Notes: a model not told the origin generated them from the sequence alone. A stretch of DNA of 64,000 nucleotides from Pelagovum sp. HNIBRBA483 (GCF_040931995.1 NZ_CP162412.1:2829001-2893000), one strand, 5' to 3'. Shown: positions 33,090-43,339, numbered from the stretch's first letter. A program made the numbers and translations.

Positions 33090-34049
33090 TCAATGCCCCG
33101 GCAGGAAACCAGCGCCCGCGCGCTCCAGAAGCCGCGCAGCAAGCGTTCTGCCCATGTCCGCACCCTCGGCAATTGGCCCACGAATTTCGTCTGCCAGCGC
33201 CTCCGATCCGTCCACCCGCAGGATTTCACCACGCAGCCAAAGCGTATCGCCCTCAAGGATCGCAAGCCCTGCAATCGGCGTCTCGCAGGAGCCATCCAGC
33301 GCCGCGAGAAAAGCCCGCTCCGCCGCCAGCCGCTGCGCGGTCGGCAAATCGTGAATCGCCGCCAGTATCGCCTCGGCGCGGGCATCGTCCTGCCGCCGCT
33401 CGATCCCGATCGCCCCTTGCGCGATGGCCGGTAACATCGCCTCCGGCGCAACGGCCACATGCGGTACGCTGTCCGCCATGCCCAGCCGGCGCAAGCCCGC
33501 CATGGCAAGAAAGGTCGCGTCCGCCACACCGTCTTGCAATTTCTTCAACCGCGTCTGCACATTGCCGCGAAACTCCACCACGGACAAATCGCCGCGCCGG
33601 TTCAGCAACTGCGCTTTGCGCCGCAGGCTCGACGTACCGATCACCGCCGCCGCAGCCATCTCCTCCAGCGGCTTGCGCGCCAGCGACACAAACGCATCCC
33701 GCACATCCTCGCGCGGCAAGTAGGTGTCCAGCACCAAGCCCTCAGGCTGCTCGACCGGCATGTCTTTCATCGAATGGACCGCAATATCAATGCGCCCATC
33801 CAGCATGGCCTCTTCGATCTCTTTAGTGAAAAGGCCTTTGTTTCCAATCTCTTTCAGCGGTCTGTCCGCATCAATCATCGAACGGTCATCGCCGGTGGTC
33901 TTGATCACAACGATCTCAAAACACGCCTCCACCAGATCGAATGCCGCCATCAACCGGCGGCGAGTCTCATGGGCCTGCGCCAATGCCAGCGGCGAACCGC
34001 GTGTGCCAATGCGAAGGGGGGAGTCGGGGGAGGGAAGTTCAATGTACAT
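33090..34049 (-). CDS. hemC: Hydroxymethylbilane synthase (porphobilinogen deaminase)
   Basis: HemC condenses four porphobilinogens to hydroxymethylbilane in tetrapyrrole synthesis. The 319-residue protein shows LRIGTRGSPLALAQA, IVVIKTTGD, KGLFTKEIEEAMLDGRIDIAVHSMKDMP, the VIGTSSLRRKAQL arginines, FRGNVQTRLKKL and the dipyrromethane-attaching cysteine C255 in GSCETPIAG. All active-site features are present. It is divergent from hemE with a 91-base gap, a common arrangement that lets both be controlled together; hemF lies 2 kb beyond. Confidence 0.97.
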   Translation of the reverse strand: MYIELPSPDSPLRIGTRGSPLALAQAHETRRRLMAAFDLVEACFEIVVIKTTGDDRSMIDADRPLKEIGNKGLFTKEIEEAMLDGRIDIAVHSMKDMPVEQPEGLVLDTYLPREDVRDAFVSLARKPLEEMAAAAVIGTSSLRRKAQLLNRRGDLSVVEFRGNVQTRLKKLQDGVADATFLAMAGLRRLGMADSVPHVAVAPEAMLPAIAQGAIGIERRQDDARAEAILAAIHDLPTAQRLAAERAFLAALDGSCETPIAGLAILEGDTLWLRGEILRVDGSEALADEIRGPIAEGADMGRTLAARLLERAGAGFLPGH

Positions 34050-34140
34050 GCGCCGGTTCTAGTCCCGCATCCGCGAACTGACAACTGCCTTGACAACCCT
34101 CACCACAGTTGGAACGAACGACCCGACAACAGGAGCAAGC

Positions 34141-35175
34141 ATGGCACAGCAAAAGAAAATCCTTCGCGCCCTCGCAGGTGAGACACTGCCCACCCCGCCG
34201 ATCTGGATGATGCGGCAGGCGGGCCGTTACCTGCCCGAGTACCGCGCCACCCGTGCCGAGGCCGGAGACTTCCTATCGCTGTGCTACAACTCCGATCTCG
34301 CAGCCGAAGTGACCCTTCAACCGATCCGCCGTTACGGCTTTGACGCGGCAATCCTCTTTGCCGATATTCTCCTGCTTCCCGAGGCACTTGGCGTGGACCT
34401 ATGGTTCGTCACCGGCGAAGGCCCGCGCATGTCCACCACGACAACGACCACCGAGCTGGCAGCACTGAAACCCGCAGATGCGATCCATGACCATCTCGCG
34501 CCAGTTTACGAAACCGTACGCATCCTGTCCCGCGAGCTGCCCAGCGAGACAACGCTCATCGGCTTCGCAGGCGCCCCGTGGACGGTAGCCACCTACATGA
34601 TCGCCGGTCGCGGCACGCCCGATCAAGCGCCCGCACATTTGCTAAAGTCCGAATCCCGCGATGTGTTTACCGGCATCATCGACCGCCTGACCGACGCGAC
34701 GATCGAATACCTTTCCGCCCAAGTCTCCGCCGGCGCCGAGGTCATCAAGATCTTCGACAGCTGGGCCGGTTCCTTGCAAGGGCAGGACTTTGACGACTTC
34801 TCCCTTGCCCCGATGCAGCGGATCACCAGCGCGCTAAAGTCTCGCCATCCCGGCATTCCGGTCATCGCCTTCCCGCGCGGCGCAGGCACCCGCTACATTG
34901 GCGCACATGCCGCCACCGGCGCGGATTGCATCGCCCTTGACGATGGCGTCAGCCCCGAATGGGCCGCCGAGAACGTGCAGCCCAGCGGTTGCGTTCAGGG
35001 CAACCTTAAGAGCAGCCACATGGTGACAGGCGGCGATGATCTCGTCTGCGAAACCCGCCGCATCGTCGACGCATTTTCCAAGGGGCCGCATATCTTCAAC
35101 CTCGGCCATGGCATCACGCCGGATGCCGACCCCGAAAATGTTCAGTTGATGATCGACACGATCCGCAATTCCTAA
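34141..35175 (+). CDS. hemE: Uroporphyrinogen decarboxylase
   Basis: HemE removes four carboxyl groups from uroporphyrinogen III to give coproporphyrinogen III. The 344-residue length is typical. Motifs include the signature [51 protein letters not shown] with the catalytic aspartate, [23 protein letters not shown] and [21 protein letters not shown] lies seven bases before the ATG. It is divergent from hemC. Its last four bases overlap the end of the LysE-type gene on the other strand. Confidence 0.97.
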   Translation: MAQQKKILRALAGETLPTPPIWMMRQAGRYLPEYRATRAEAGDFLSLCYNSDLAAEVTLQPIRRYGFDAAILFADILLLPEALGVDLWFVTGEGPRMSTTTTTTELAALKPADAIHDHLAPVYETVRILSRELPSETTLIGFAGAPWTVATYMIAGRGTPDQAPAHLLKSESRDVFTGIIDRLTDATIEYLSAQVSAGAEVIKIFDSWAGSLQGQDFDDFSLAPMQRITSALKSRHPGIPVIAFPRGAGTRYIGAHAATGADCIALDDGVSPEWAAENVQPSGCVQGNLKSSHMVTGGDDLVCETRRIVDAFSKGPHIFNLGHGITPDADPENVQLMIDTIRNS

Positions 35176-35804
35176 ACCTGCGTCTTCCACGCAAACCATA
35201 GGGCAACGCCCGCCAGCGCCAGCGCCAAGGCACGCCTGATGAAACGGCTCCGCTTTTCATCCTCCAGCAATCGCCGCGCTTGCGCAGAGAGCGTGACAAT
35301 CGCAGCATGGATGCCCGTCGCGGCGGCCACATAGGTGAGCGATAGGATGAGCGTCTGCCCCGCGACAGAGCCGCTCGGCACGGTAAAGCCGGGCAACACC
35401 GCGATATAGAAAACCGCCGCTTTCGGATTTAGCAGGTTGGTGATCAACCCGCGCCGGAAGAAGAGCCGCAGGCTCGATCCCAGCGGCGCGTGTTCGACCT
35501 CCTCGGAGGCATCCCGCCACGCACCATAGGCCAGCCACAACAAGTAAAAGACCCCCGCCCAGCGCAAAATCTGATAGAGCGCCGGAGAGTTATTTATAAC
35601 CGTGGTCAGCCCTGCCGCAGCCAATAGCCCTACAATCGCCAATCCCAGCGCAACACCAGCGGTCGCCGCATATCCCACGCGACGTCCTTGGCTTGCACCA
35701 ACGATGGCGAGATAGACCATGTTCGGCCCCGGCGTCAGCTCGATCAGGATCGAACTGAGCAGGAAGAGCCACCAGTTCTGGGCAAAGCCCTCTGCCAGAG
35801 CCAT
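35172..35804 (-). CDS. LysE-family amino-acid/metabolite exporter
   Basis: The 210-residue membrane protein has about six helices and the LysE/RhtB signature: [33 protein letters not shown] near the N-terminus, [15 protein letters not shown], and [25 protein letters not shown]. The family exports amino acids or related compounds; the substrate is unknown. The ATG at 35804 shares one base with the hemF stop (TGATG), so it is co-translated with hemF; an in-frame ATG at 35813 is an alternative start. Confidence 0.92.
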   Translation of the reverse strand: MALAEGFAQNWWLFLLSSILIELTPGPNMVYLAIVGASQGRRVGYAATAGVALGLAIVGLLAAAGLTTVINNSPALYQILRWAGVFYLLWLAYGAWRDASEEVEHAPLGSSLRLFFRRGLITNLLNPKAAVFYIAVLPGFTVPSGSVAGQTLILSLTYVAAATGIHAAIVTLSAQARRLLEDEKRSRFIRRALALALAGVALWFAWKTQV

Positions 35805-36694
35805 CACACCCATTTCGCCATTGGCGGCAGGCTCATCAGCACGGCATTGGCATCGTGACCAGTGGCAAGGCCAAACTTGGTTCCACGGTCATAGACCAGA
35901 TTATATTCGGCATAGAGCCCGCGATGCACCAACTGGGCGTCCTTGTCCGCTTCGGTCCACGGTGTATCGCGCCGCTTTTCTGTAACGGGCAGGAAGGCCG
36001 GAAGGAACGCACGGCCAATATCCTGCGTCAGCGCAAAATCCGCCGCCCAGTCACCCGTGCAATAATCATCCATGAAGATGCCGCCTACGCCGCGCGCACG
36101 CCCCCGATGCGGGACAAAGAAATACTCGTCAGCCCAAGCCTTCAGCTTAGGGTAATGGTCCTCGCCATGCGGATCGAGGAATTGCTTCTGAACCCCGTGA
36201 AAATGCGCGGTGTCCTCGTCATATTCGATACACGGATTGAGGTCTGAGCCACCACCAAACCACCATGCATGCGGGGTCCAGAACATGCGTGTATTCATAT
36301 GAACCGCTGGCGTATGGGGGTTCTGCATATGCGCCACGAGCGATATGCCAGACGCCCAGAACCGCGGATCATCTTCCATACCTGGAACGCCGCGCGCTGC
36401 CATTGCTTTCTGGGCGGCATCTCCCAACTGGCCATAGACGGTGGAGACGTTCACCCCCACCTTCTCGAACACGCGCCCACCCCGCATGACAGACATCAAG
36501 CCGCCACCGGCGTCACCGCCATCTGCTGCCGCGCGTTTGGTTTCCGTCACCTCGAAACGCCCGGCAGGCTGCTCCGCAAAGGGTCCGCTGGTCTGACTGT
36601 CCTCAAGCGTTACGAACGCATTTACGATCTCGTCCCGCAGGCTGCGGAACCACGCCGATGCCATTGATTTTTCTTTTTCGAACAGCTCGCCCAT
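35804..36694 (-). CDS. hemF: Oxygen-dependent coproporphyrinogen III oxidase
   Basis: HemF oxidatively decarboxylates coproporphyrinogen III to protoporphyrinogen IX using O2. The 296-residue protein contains GRVFEKVGVNVSTVYG, the family block PAVHMNTRMFWTPHAWWFGGGSDLNPCIEY with conserved histidine, arginine and aspartate, FVPHRGRARGVGGIFMDD and GLYAEYNLVYDRGTKFGLATG. The ATG at 36694 follows GAGGA. With hemC and hemE it forms a local haem gene set, implying aerobic haem synthesis. It is coupled to the LysE-type exporter gene. Confidence 0.97.
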   Translation of the reverse strand: MGELFEKEKSMASAWFRSLRDEIVNAFVTLEDSQTSGPFAEQPAGRFEVTETKRAAADGGDAGGGLMSVMRGGRVFEKVGVNVSTVYGQLGDAAQKAMAARGVPGMEDDPRFWASGISLVAHMQNPHTPAVHMNTRMFWTPHAWWFGGGSDLNPCIEYDEDTAHFHGVQKQFLDPHGEDHYPKLKAWADEYFFVPHRGRARGVGGIFMDDYCTGDWAADFALTQDIGRAFLPAFLPVTEKRRDTPWTEADKDAQLVHRGLYAEYNLVYDRGTKFGLATGHDANAVLMSLPPMAKWV

Positions 36695-36780
36695 CACACG
36701 CGCAATCCTCTGTTATTGCCTAGCAATCTCTCCTATCATCCTTTGGTGCCATCGACCACATGACCTGATCGGAGTTTCTT

Positions 36781-37176
36781 ATGCGTCCAGTTGTCGCCCT
36801 TCTCATTCCACTGGCTTTGTCGGCCTGTATGACCCAGCAAGAAATCTGCATCTATGACGCACAGCAAGAGACAAAGGTGCTCGACTCCCTGATCCAAGAG
36901 ACACGCGCCAACCTGGCCCGTGGCTATGCGCTCAGCACCGAGCAGGTCGTCCGCACGGTCGAGAAAGAATGCGTCGTCCCCGATGGCGCAGGCGGAATGA
37001 TCACCGATACATGCAGCGAGGTTGAGGTGTTCGAAGAAACAAAGCCCGTCGCTATTGATCTCGACGCCGAAGCAGCAAAGCTTGCAAGTCTAGAGCGCCG
37101 CCAGATGCAGCAGCGTTCTGAGCTTTCAGGCGCCATCGACCGCTGCCGCGCGCTCTACCCCGAAGAGGCTTCCTAA
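36781..37176 (+). CDS. Small predicted lipoprotein of unknown function
   Basis: The 131-residue protein begins with a short signal peptide ending in LSAC, a lipobox whose cysteine is residue 16, so it is probably an envelope lipoprotein. The mature part is charged and mostly helical, with two likely coiled-coil stretches (TKVLDSLIQETRANLARGY, and DLDAEAAKLASLERRQMQQRSELSGAIDR). Several cysteines (CIYDAQ, ECVVP, DTCSE, DRCRALYP) could pair. I do not recognise a family. Its stop overlaps by four bases the stop of the SDR gene on the opposite strand. Confidence 0.75.
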   Translation: MRPVVALLIPLALSACMTQQEICIYDAQQETKVLDSLIQETRANLARGYALSTEQVVRTVEKECVVPDGAGGMITDTCSEVEVFEETKPVAIDLDAEAAKLASLERRQMQQRSELSGAIDRCRALYPEEAS

Positions 37177-37985
37177 TGCGCTGCGACGGCGACTGGATCA
37201 ATCAGGGTACGGCCGCCGTCAACCGTAATGACCTGCCCTGTCACAAAGCCCGAGGCATCCGACGCCAGATATTGCACCGCATCTGACACTTCGTTGGGAT
37301 TAGCAATTCTATGCAGCGGCGTGTGATCGAGGATTTTTTCGCGGAAATCATCGTTTTCCTTCAGTACATCCTTCAGGCTCGCGCTCATAACACTCCCGAA
37401 TGAAACCGCATTGACGCGAATACCTTTCGGCGCAAGTGCGACTGCCATCGAGCGGGTCATCTGCTCCAAGGCTGCCGTACTGATCGAATATGCAAGCAGA
37501 TCAGGATGCGCCCGCCGCGCTGCGATGGAGGAAAGGTTAATGATCGAGCCAGCCGCCCTGAAATGTCCCTCGTCATCCGGCTCAGCCTGCTTGATCATAC
37601 GCCGCGCCGCCGCTTGCGTCAGACGCAGCGCGGTCATCAGGTTCTGCTCCAGCATTACGGAAACCGACTCGTCATCGGGGCTAAGCGGGTCAGACTGCAT
37701 CACCTGACGGGCAGCATTCACCAAGATGTCAACGCGCTCAAAGGCATCTACAGTGGTTGAGAAAAGATTGGCGATCGTCAGCTTCTTTCTGAGATCCCCT
37801 GCGAACATGCGCACTTGCCCCTCTTCGCGCGCTTTCTCGCCAATTTCGCGGTCCAGCTGGCCCTCGTCCATATCTGCAAAGACGACGTTTGCACCCTGCT
37901 CCACGAAATGACGGCCAATCGCCAAGCCGACACCGTTTGCCGCCCCCGTCACAATAGCTGTCTTACCGGCAATCGAAAATGACAT
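37173..37985 (-). CDS. SDR-family oxidoreductase lacking the catalytic lysine
   Basis: The 270-residue protein has a Rossmann fold: KTAIVTGAANGVGLAIG, the acidic VFADMDEGQ that favours NAD(H), and the C-terminal SGFVTGQVITVDGG of enoyl/ketoacyl reductase-like SDRs. The active-site serine is in INLSSIA and the tyrosine in LLAYSISTAALEQ. The YxxxK position reads Y-S-I-S-T, so lysine is threonine; the reverse-complement codons confirm this. Catalysis may be impaired or altered. An insertion KQAEPDDEGHFRAAGS precedes the serine. GGGAGAGG precedes the ATG. The RsmC-like gene is 18 bases upstream on the same strand. Confidence 0.88.
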   Translation of the reverse strand: MSFSIAGKTAIVTGAANGVGLAIGRHFVEQGANVVFADMDEGQLDREIGEKAREEGQVRMFAGDLRKKLTIANLFSTTVDAFERVDILVNAARQVMQSDPLSPDDESVSVMLEQNLMTALRLTQAAARRMIKQAEPDDEGHFRAAGSIINLSSIAARRAHPDLLAYSISTAALEQMTRSMAVALAPKGIRVNAVSFGSVMSASLKDVLKENDDFREKILDHTPLHRIANPNEVSDAVQYLASDASGFVTGQVITVDGGRTLIDPVAVAAH

Positions 37986-38003
37986 ACCCTGCCTCTCCCT
38001 CGT

Positions 38004-38984
38004 TTAGGCGCGGCCACCCTTAGGGCGATGTGCATACAGCACTTTGAACCCCGAGTCGCCTGCCAGCTCCTCCACTTTCGCGAAGGTTTCCGCGAGTACA
38101 GCTTCATAAGGCAAATGACGGTTCGCGACCATCCAAAGATGCCCCCCCGCCACAAGTGACTGAGAAGCCGCTGCGATAAACCCCTGCCCAAGTGCAACAT
38201 CAGCGCGCTTCCCGGCATGAAACGGGGGGTTCATCACGACCGCATCATAGCTCCGCTTTGGCAAGTCACGCGGGGCATCAGCCCAATGAAACACCGCGCG
38301 CGGATCGGTGATGTTCAATTTCGCGCATTCCAGCGAAAGCTGCTCCGCCTCCCAGAGATCAAGGTTTTGAACGCCCTCATGCTGAAGGATCTGGTGCGAC
38401 AAATATCCCCATCCAGCGCCCAGATCGGCAATCCGCGCCGGCAACTTCTCCGGCAGCGCCTTCGCCAGCAGAACCGACCCCCGATCAACTGCCGTTTCCG
38501 AGAATACGCCCGCCTGCGTGTAAAATCCTTCTGGCCCCTGTACCGGCCCACGCGACGCCCAGTCGTCAAAACGGCGGCTACCCTCCATGACGAAAAGCCG
38601 CCCATGAGCTTTTGTCACAGAGGCAATATCACCCACGCGCTTGCGGCATTCCTTGAAGAGCGAGTCGATCCCGTGGTCCTTGGACCCATCGACAAAAACA
38701 AGCTCCGCTTTCTTCATCGCGTCGGCAATCAGCGCACGCGCAAGGCTCTTGCTCTTTGGCACCGCGACAATTGCCAGCGCCACTTCATGGCATGTGTCCG
38801 CCACCGCCATGCCCTGTTCCGTCCACGCATTCATATACGGGCGAAAGCCGTGAACAATCGTCACATCTCGCCCCTCCAAAACCGAAATATCGTAGTCCAG
38901 TTCAGGACGAAAAACCGCAACGGGGCCATCGCCACCTTGGTCAAGACCTTCAAGAAGAGCGGTGGCTAGTCTGCTTTTGGACAT
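38004..38984 (-). CDS. RsmC-like class I methyltransferase (16S rRNA m2G1207 type)
   Basis: The 326-residue protein has the two-part RsmC/RlmG architecture: a degenerate N-terminal methyltransferase-like domain (residues 1-165) and a catalytic C-terminal domain. The latter has motif I IADLGAGWGYLS, the acidic DLWEAEQLSLECAKLN and the N6/N2-methyltransferase motif NPPFH. RsmC methylates G1207 of 16S rRNA, and the NPPFH motif with this length supports a guanine-N2 rRNA methyltransferase. Substrate is inferred from family. It is likely in one transcript with the SDR gene downstream. Confidence 0.87.
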   Translation of the reverse strand: MSKSRLATALLEGLDQGGDGPVAVFRPELDYDISVLEGRDVTIVHGFRPYMNAWTEQGMAVADTCHEVALAIVAVPKSKSLARALIADAMKKAELVFVDGSKDHGIDSLFKECRKRVGDIASVTKAHGRLFVMEGSRRFDDWASRGPVQGPEGFYTQAGVFSETAVDRGSVLLAKALPEKLPARIADLGAGWGYLSHQILQHEGVQNLDLWEAEQLSLECAKLNITDPRAVFHWADAPRDLPKRSYDAVVMNPPFHAGKRADVALGQGFIAAASQSLVAGGHLWMVANRHLPYEAVLAETFAKVEELAGDSGFKVLYAHRPKGGRA

Positions 38985-39011
38985 TTCAATCAGGAAAGCG
39001 GCAGGCCGCGA

Positions 39012-39350
39012 TCATTCCTTTTCCAGCGTGCATTGCAGCGGATGTTGATGACGCTGCGAAAAGTCCATCACTTGCGCCACTTTCGTCTCCGCCACCTCAT
39101 GCGAGAACACGCCAACAACCGCAACACCCTTTTTATGCACGGTCAACATCACCTCAAACGCCTGCGCATGGCTCAAGCCAAAGAAACGCTCCAAAACATG
39201 GACCACGAACTCCATCGGTGTGAAGTCATCGTTCAGGATCAGAACCTTGTACATTGGCGGGCGCTTGGTCTTCGAGCGCGTCTCAAGCTTGACGCCGAAA
39301 TCCGCGTCATCATCCCGATCTGCCATCATTTTGAAATCTACCAGCATCAT
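39012..39350 (-). CDS. clpS: ATP-dependent Clp protease adaptor ClpS
   Basis: ClpS binds N-degron substrates (with bulky N-terminal residues) and hands them to ClpAP. The 112-residue protein has the core [69 protein letters not shown], with the substrate-pocket DD and TP-M residues and the C-terminal [10 protein letters not shown]. The exact start is open: adjacent ATGs at 39350/39347 or 39329/39326. No clpA is adjacent, unlike E. coli. The RsmC-like gene follows 27 bases downstream. Confidence 0.95.
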   Translation of the reverse strand: MMLVDFKMMADRDDDADFGVKLETRSKTKRPPMYKVLILNDDFTPMEFVVHVLERFFGLSHAQAFEVMLTVHKKGVAVVGVFSHEVAETKVAQVMDFSQRHQHPLQCTLEKE

Positions 39351-39439
39351 GCCTTTGACTTTTGTGGTTACGCACCCCGTTGGGCCGTATATATAAGTGT
39401 TCGAAACCTCAAGAAAAGAGCAGAGTCACGGATCAAGCT

Positions 39440-40153
39440 ATGATCGAAAAGTGGACAATTGGTTTCGATGCGGACGACACCCTCTGGCATAACGAACGTT
39501 TCTTTCAAATATCCCAAGCGCGCTTTGCCGAAATGCTCAGCGATTGGGTGCCGGCTGAACACTTGGCCGAGCGCCTTCTCGCCGCCGAACGCCGGAATTT
39601 GGGGCGCTATGGCTTTGGCATCAAGGGCTTCACCCTGTCGATGATCGAAACGGCAATCGAAGTTACGGACGCCCGCCTTCCTGCCAGCGTCATCTCCGAT
39701 CTCCTCGAAGTCGGTCGGGAGCTCCTTGCCCACCCAATCGAGCTTTTGCCGGGCGTTGAAGAGACGATCAAAGCCCTTGCATCAAAGGCGCAGCTAGTGC
39801 TCATCACCAAGGGCGATCTTTTGGATCAAGAGCGCAAACTGGCCCAATCGGGCCTCGGAGATTATTTCGATGCAGTCGAAATCGTAAGCCACAAGACCGT
39901 TGAAACCTATCAAAAGATTTTCGCGAACCATGGTCGCGCGCGGGTCGCGATGGTCGGAAATTCACTGAAATCGGACATTATTCCTGCACTCGAAACGGGC
40001 GCTTGGGCCATTCATGTGCCGCATGATCTGACATGGGAACTGGAATATGCCGCAAAACCGGCCAACCACCCGAAATTTCACGAACTTTCCAAAATAGCCG
40101 AGTTGCCCGCCCTGCTGCGCCGGATTGATGACGATCACAGCCAAGAGTCGTGA
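39440..40153 (+). CDS. HAD-family hydrolase
   Basis: The 237-residue HAD phosphatase has motif I GFDADDTLWHNE (D9 nucleophile, D11 acid) and motif II in LVLITKGD (threonine). Motif III is a lysine in EIVSHKTVETYQKIF and motif IV is GNSLKSDIIPAL. A helical cap lies between motifs I and II. It resembles YjjG/phosphoglycolate-type soluble HAD phosphatases, but the substrate is unknown. It starts 90 bases after the divergent clpS start. The chosen ATG keeps motif I at the usual distance from the N-terminus. Confidence 0.88.
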   Translation: MIEKWTIGFDADDTLWHNERFFQISQARFAEMLSDWVPAEHLAERLLAAERRNLGRYGFGIKGFTLSMIETAIEVTDARLPASVISDLLEVGRELLAHPIELLPGVEETIKALASKAQLVLITKGDLLDQERKLAQSGLGDYFDAVEIVSHKTVETYQKIFANHGRARVAMVGNSLKSDIIPALETGAWAIHVPHDLTWELEYAAKPANHPKFHELSKIAELPALLRRIDDDHSQES

Positions 40154-40310
40154 CGCAGAAGTAACAAATCATCCACCGGTTGATATTCGAGCAACGAACT
40201 GAATCACAAAGGAAATTGTCTATTTTCGTATGGCATTTTCCGTGCTAGCCTCCTCACAAATTAAAAGGCGCCAAAAAAATTGGTGCCGTGAGGCAGATAG
40301 AGGGCACGAC

Positions 40311-41726
40311 GTGAGCAGTCGTCCATCCACGCAAGCCCGTTTAGGGCTTTTGATTGCTGTTGCATGGCTTTTTTGGGCTGTGGGTTTCGGCATTGCTGTC
40401 GCGGCACCTTATGCTGCGCTGGTTATGGATGCACGCACAGGCGAAGTCTTGCACTCACGCAATGCAGATACCCGCCTGCACCCGGCCTCGTTGACCAAAA
40501 TGATGACGCTTTACGTCGCCTTCCAAGCCGTTGAGCGCGGTGAGATCGGGCTGGATACCGAAGTCACGATCACCCGCGCCGCTGCCAATGAACCACCTTC
40601 CAAGCTCGGCCTCCGTGCGGGTCAGAAAATCCGCTTCCGCTACCTGTTGCGCGCCGCTGCCGTAAAATCAGCGAATGATGCCGCCACTGCGATCGGTATT
40701 GCGCTCGAAGGCTCCGAGGAAGCTTTTGCCCGCCGGATGAACCGGATGGCCCAAGCCATGGGCATGACCAACACCACCTTCAGAAACGCTCACGGCCTGA
40801 CTGAAACAGGACACCTCTCCACCGCGCGGGACATGACCCTTCTCGGGCGTCATGTGATCTACGACTTCCCCGAATACTACAATCTCTTCTCGCGCCAGTC
40901 GGCCGATGCAGGCATCGCCACCGTCCGCCATACCAACCGACGCTTCCTGCAAAGCTACCGTGGCGCGGACGGGATCAAGACAGGCTACACTGTCGCCGCA
41001 GGTTTCAATCTCACGGCTTCGGCCGTGCGCGGCAACGTTCGGATCATCGCCACGATGTTCGGCGGCTCGTCAACATCAGCTCGCAACGCCCGCGTGGCAG
41101 AGCTTCTGGACATGGGCTTCGCCCGCGCACCCAGCAATGCACCCCTGCGCTTACCAGCCAAGCCCGATATCGGCAGCGCAGGCGGGGCTCTTCTTGTTAG
41201 CGAAGGTGAACCCATTCCCGAGCGCGCCGGTAAAGTCGTTGCTCAAACAGGCCTTGTCAGCAGCACCATCCTGCCCCGCGCAAGGCCAACGCCAAATGAC
41301 AGCGTACCGGAGATCGATGGAACGCTGATTGCCTCGGCAATCGAAGAAGCGATTACCGTAGATGTTGGCGAACTCGAAGTCCCAGCCGAACCACAACCCG
41401 ACCCGATTGAATTGATTGCCAACGCGATCACCGAGGAGCCAGACCTCGGCCCGCCGGAGCTTGTGACACGCATTTCCACATCTGGTGGCCGCCTTTGGGG
41501 CATTAATGTCGGAAGATTCAACACCCGCTACGAAGCTGAGCGTGTCCTTTTGCAAGTTGCATTGAACGAAACAGCCACGCTCGACGGGGCGCTCCGGCGC
41601 GTCACACAAGGTGCGCGGGGCTTCGATGCAAACTTCGTCGGCATGAGCCGAGATACCGCCGAGCTTGCATGCCGCAGGCTACAAGCTGTGGGAACGCAAT
41701 GCTTCATGATCGGTACGGGCGACTAG
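40311..41726 (+). CDS. D-alanyl-D-alanine carboxypeptidase with C-terminal SPOR domain
   Basis: This 471-residue low-molecular-weight penicillin-binding protein trims the terminal D-Ala of peptidoglycan pentapeptides in the periplasm. The start is GTG behind AGAGGG, giving a signal peptide of about 32 residues. The active-site motifs are S60-L-T-K63, S120-A-N122 and K223-T-G225. Residues about 290-385 are a low-complexity acidic linker, and 395-471 (GRLWGINVGRFNTRYEAERVLLQVALNE...) form a SPOR domain that binds denuded glycan, targeting the enzyme to division sites. An ATG at 40230 is a weaker alternative start. Confidence 0.92.
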   Translation: MSSRPSTQARLGLLIAVAWLFWAVGFGIAVAAPYAALVMDARTGEVLHSRNADTRLHPASLTKMMTLYVAFQAVERGEIGLDTEVTITRAAANEPPSKLGLRAGQKIRFRYLLRAAAVKSANDAATAIGIALEGSEEAFARRMNRMAQAMGMTNTTFRNAHGLTETGHLSTARDMTLLGRHVIYDFPEYYNLFSRQSADAGIATVRHTNRRFLQSYRGADGIKTGYTVAAGFNLTASAVRGNVRIIATMFGGSSTSARNARVAELLDMGFARAPSNAPLRLPAKPDIGSAGGALLVSEGEPIPERAGKVVAQTGLVSSTILPRARPTPNDSVPEIDGTLIASAIEEAITVDVGELEVPAEPQPDPIELIANAITEEPDLGPPELVTRISTSGGRLWGINVGRFNTRYEAERVLLQVALNETATLDGALRRVTQGARGFDANFVGMSRDTAELACRRLQAVGTQCFMIGTGD

Positions 41727-41734
41727 GCAACGGA

Positions 41735-43339
41735 TTACCCTTGCTCCGAACGCCGTTCAAAAGCCGCTGCCATCAACGCGCGTGTATACTCCGACGCAGG
41801 TGTCTCAAAAACATCCTCTGCCGTGCCATCCTCCACAACATCCCCATTGCGCATCACGATGACCCGATGCGCCAATGCGCGCACGACCTTAAGGTCATGG
41901 CTGATGGAGATATAAGCAAGCTTATGTTTGCGCTGCAGATCACGCAGCAAATTCACGATCTGCACCTGAACCGTCATATCAAGCGCAGAAGTCGGTTCGT
42001 CCAAAACCAACAGCTTCGGGCGCAGGATCATCGCACGCGCAATCGCGATCCTCTGGCGTTGACCGCCTGAAAATTCATGCGGATACCGATCCATAAGTGC
42101 CGGATCGAGGCCAACCTCCTTCATCATTTCAGCGACCAATGCTCGCGGCGATTGTCCTGCATCCACCCGATGGACGGTCAAGCCCTCGGCAATGATTTCA
42201 GCAACCGTCATCCGCGGGCTCAAGCTCCCGAAGGGATCTTGGAATACGATCTGCAACTCTTTCCGGAGCGGACGCATTTGCCGTTGGTTCATCGCGCCTA
42301 TTTCCCGCCCGAGCACGACGATACGGCCCTCTGCTCCGATCAATCGCGTCATCGCCAGCGCCAGCGTCGTCTTGCCGGAGCCGCTTTCACCGACGATTCC
42401 GATCGTTTCGCCCTCACGGACTTTCAGGCTCGCGTCATTCACAGCTTTGACGTAGCCCACCGTTCTCTTCAGCAGCCCTCCGCGTATCGGGAACCAGATA
42501 CGGACATGTTCCGCCTCTGCAACCACGCCCGCATTGGCCTCAACCGGCACCGGCACGCCAACAGCCTCCGCCGATAACAGCATTTTTGTATAGGCATGCT
42601 GCGGGTTGGCGAATACCTCTACCGTGGGTCCGCTTTCGACAATTTCACCATCCTTCATGACGCACACACGATCCGCGAATTTCCGGACGATGGTCAGATC
42701 ATGCGTGATGAACAGCATCGACATCTTTTCGGTGCGCTTGATCTCGGCAAGAAGATCGAGAATTTGCGCCTGAATGGTCACATCGAGCGCTGTGGTCGGC
42801 TCATCCGCCACCAACAAGTTCGGTCCGTTTGCAAGCGCCATTGCGATCATCACCCGCTGGCGCTGCCCGCCTGAAAGCTGGTGCGGATAAGCTGTCAAAC
42901 GGCTCTCAGCATCTTGAATGCCAACCCGCTCCAAAAGATCAATGATACGCGCACGCACTTTTGGGCCGCTAATACCTTGATGCAGTTCTATGGATTCCCG
43001 CAGCTGCTTCTCCAAGGTATGCAACGGGTTGAGCGAGGTCATCGGTTCCTGAAAAATAAAGCTGATGTCGTTTCCACGAACGCCAAGCAGTTCCCTTTCG
43101 GAGGCACCGATCATCTCTTTCCCGCCATAGCGGACAGAGCCGCTCACTGCCGCACTATCGCCCAACAGCTGCACGATCGACAGCGCCGTCACGGACTTCC
43201 CCGAACCGCTTTCCCCAACAAGCGCCAGCGTTTCTCCCTCTGCCATCTCGAAGGACACGCCCCGCACAGCATGGGTGCTTTCGCCGTCCTGATTGAACCT
43301 GACATGCAGGTTCTCGATGCTGAGCATTGGAGACGTCAT
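41735..43339 (-). CDS. yejF: Peptide ABC transporter, double ATP-binding protein (YejF type)
   Basis: The 534-residue protein carries two complete ATPase domains. Each has Walker A ([16 protein letters not shown]), Q-loop ([20 protein letters not shown]), [16 protein letters not shown] signature and Walker B ([24 protein letters not shown]). The C-terminal domain carries the oligopeptide/dipeptide-type segment. This fused form is typical of YejF, which powers import of peptides and, in enterobacteria, microcin C. It overlaps yejE by four bases (ATGA) and ends the operon. Confidence 0.94.
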   Translation of the reverse strand: MTSPMLSIENLHVRFNQDGESTHAVRGVSFEMAEGETLALVGESGSGKSVTALSIVQLLGDSAAVSGSVRYGGKEMIGASERELLGVRGNDISFIFQEPMTSLNPLHTLEKQLRESIELHQGISGPKVRARIIDLLERVGIQDAESRLTAYPHQLSGGQRQRVMIAMALANGPNLLVADEPTTALDVTIQAQILDLLAEIKRTEKMSMLFITHDLTIVRKFADRVCVMKDGEIVESGPTVEVFANPQHAYTKMLLSAEAVGVPVPVEANAGVVAEAEHVRIWFPIRGGLLKRTVGYVKAVNDASLKVREGETIGIVGESGSGKTTLALAMTRLIGAEGRIVVLGREIGAMNQRQMRPLRKELQIVFQDPFGSLSPRMTVAEIIAEGLTVHRVDAGQSPRALVAEMMKEVGLDPALMDRYPHEFSGGQRQRIAIARAMILRPKLLVLDEPTSALDMTVQVQIVNLLRDLQRKHKLAYISISHDLKVVRALAHRVIVMRNGDVVEDGTAEDVFETPASEYTRALMAAAFERRSEQG

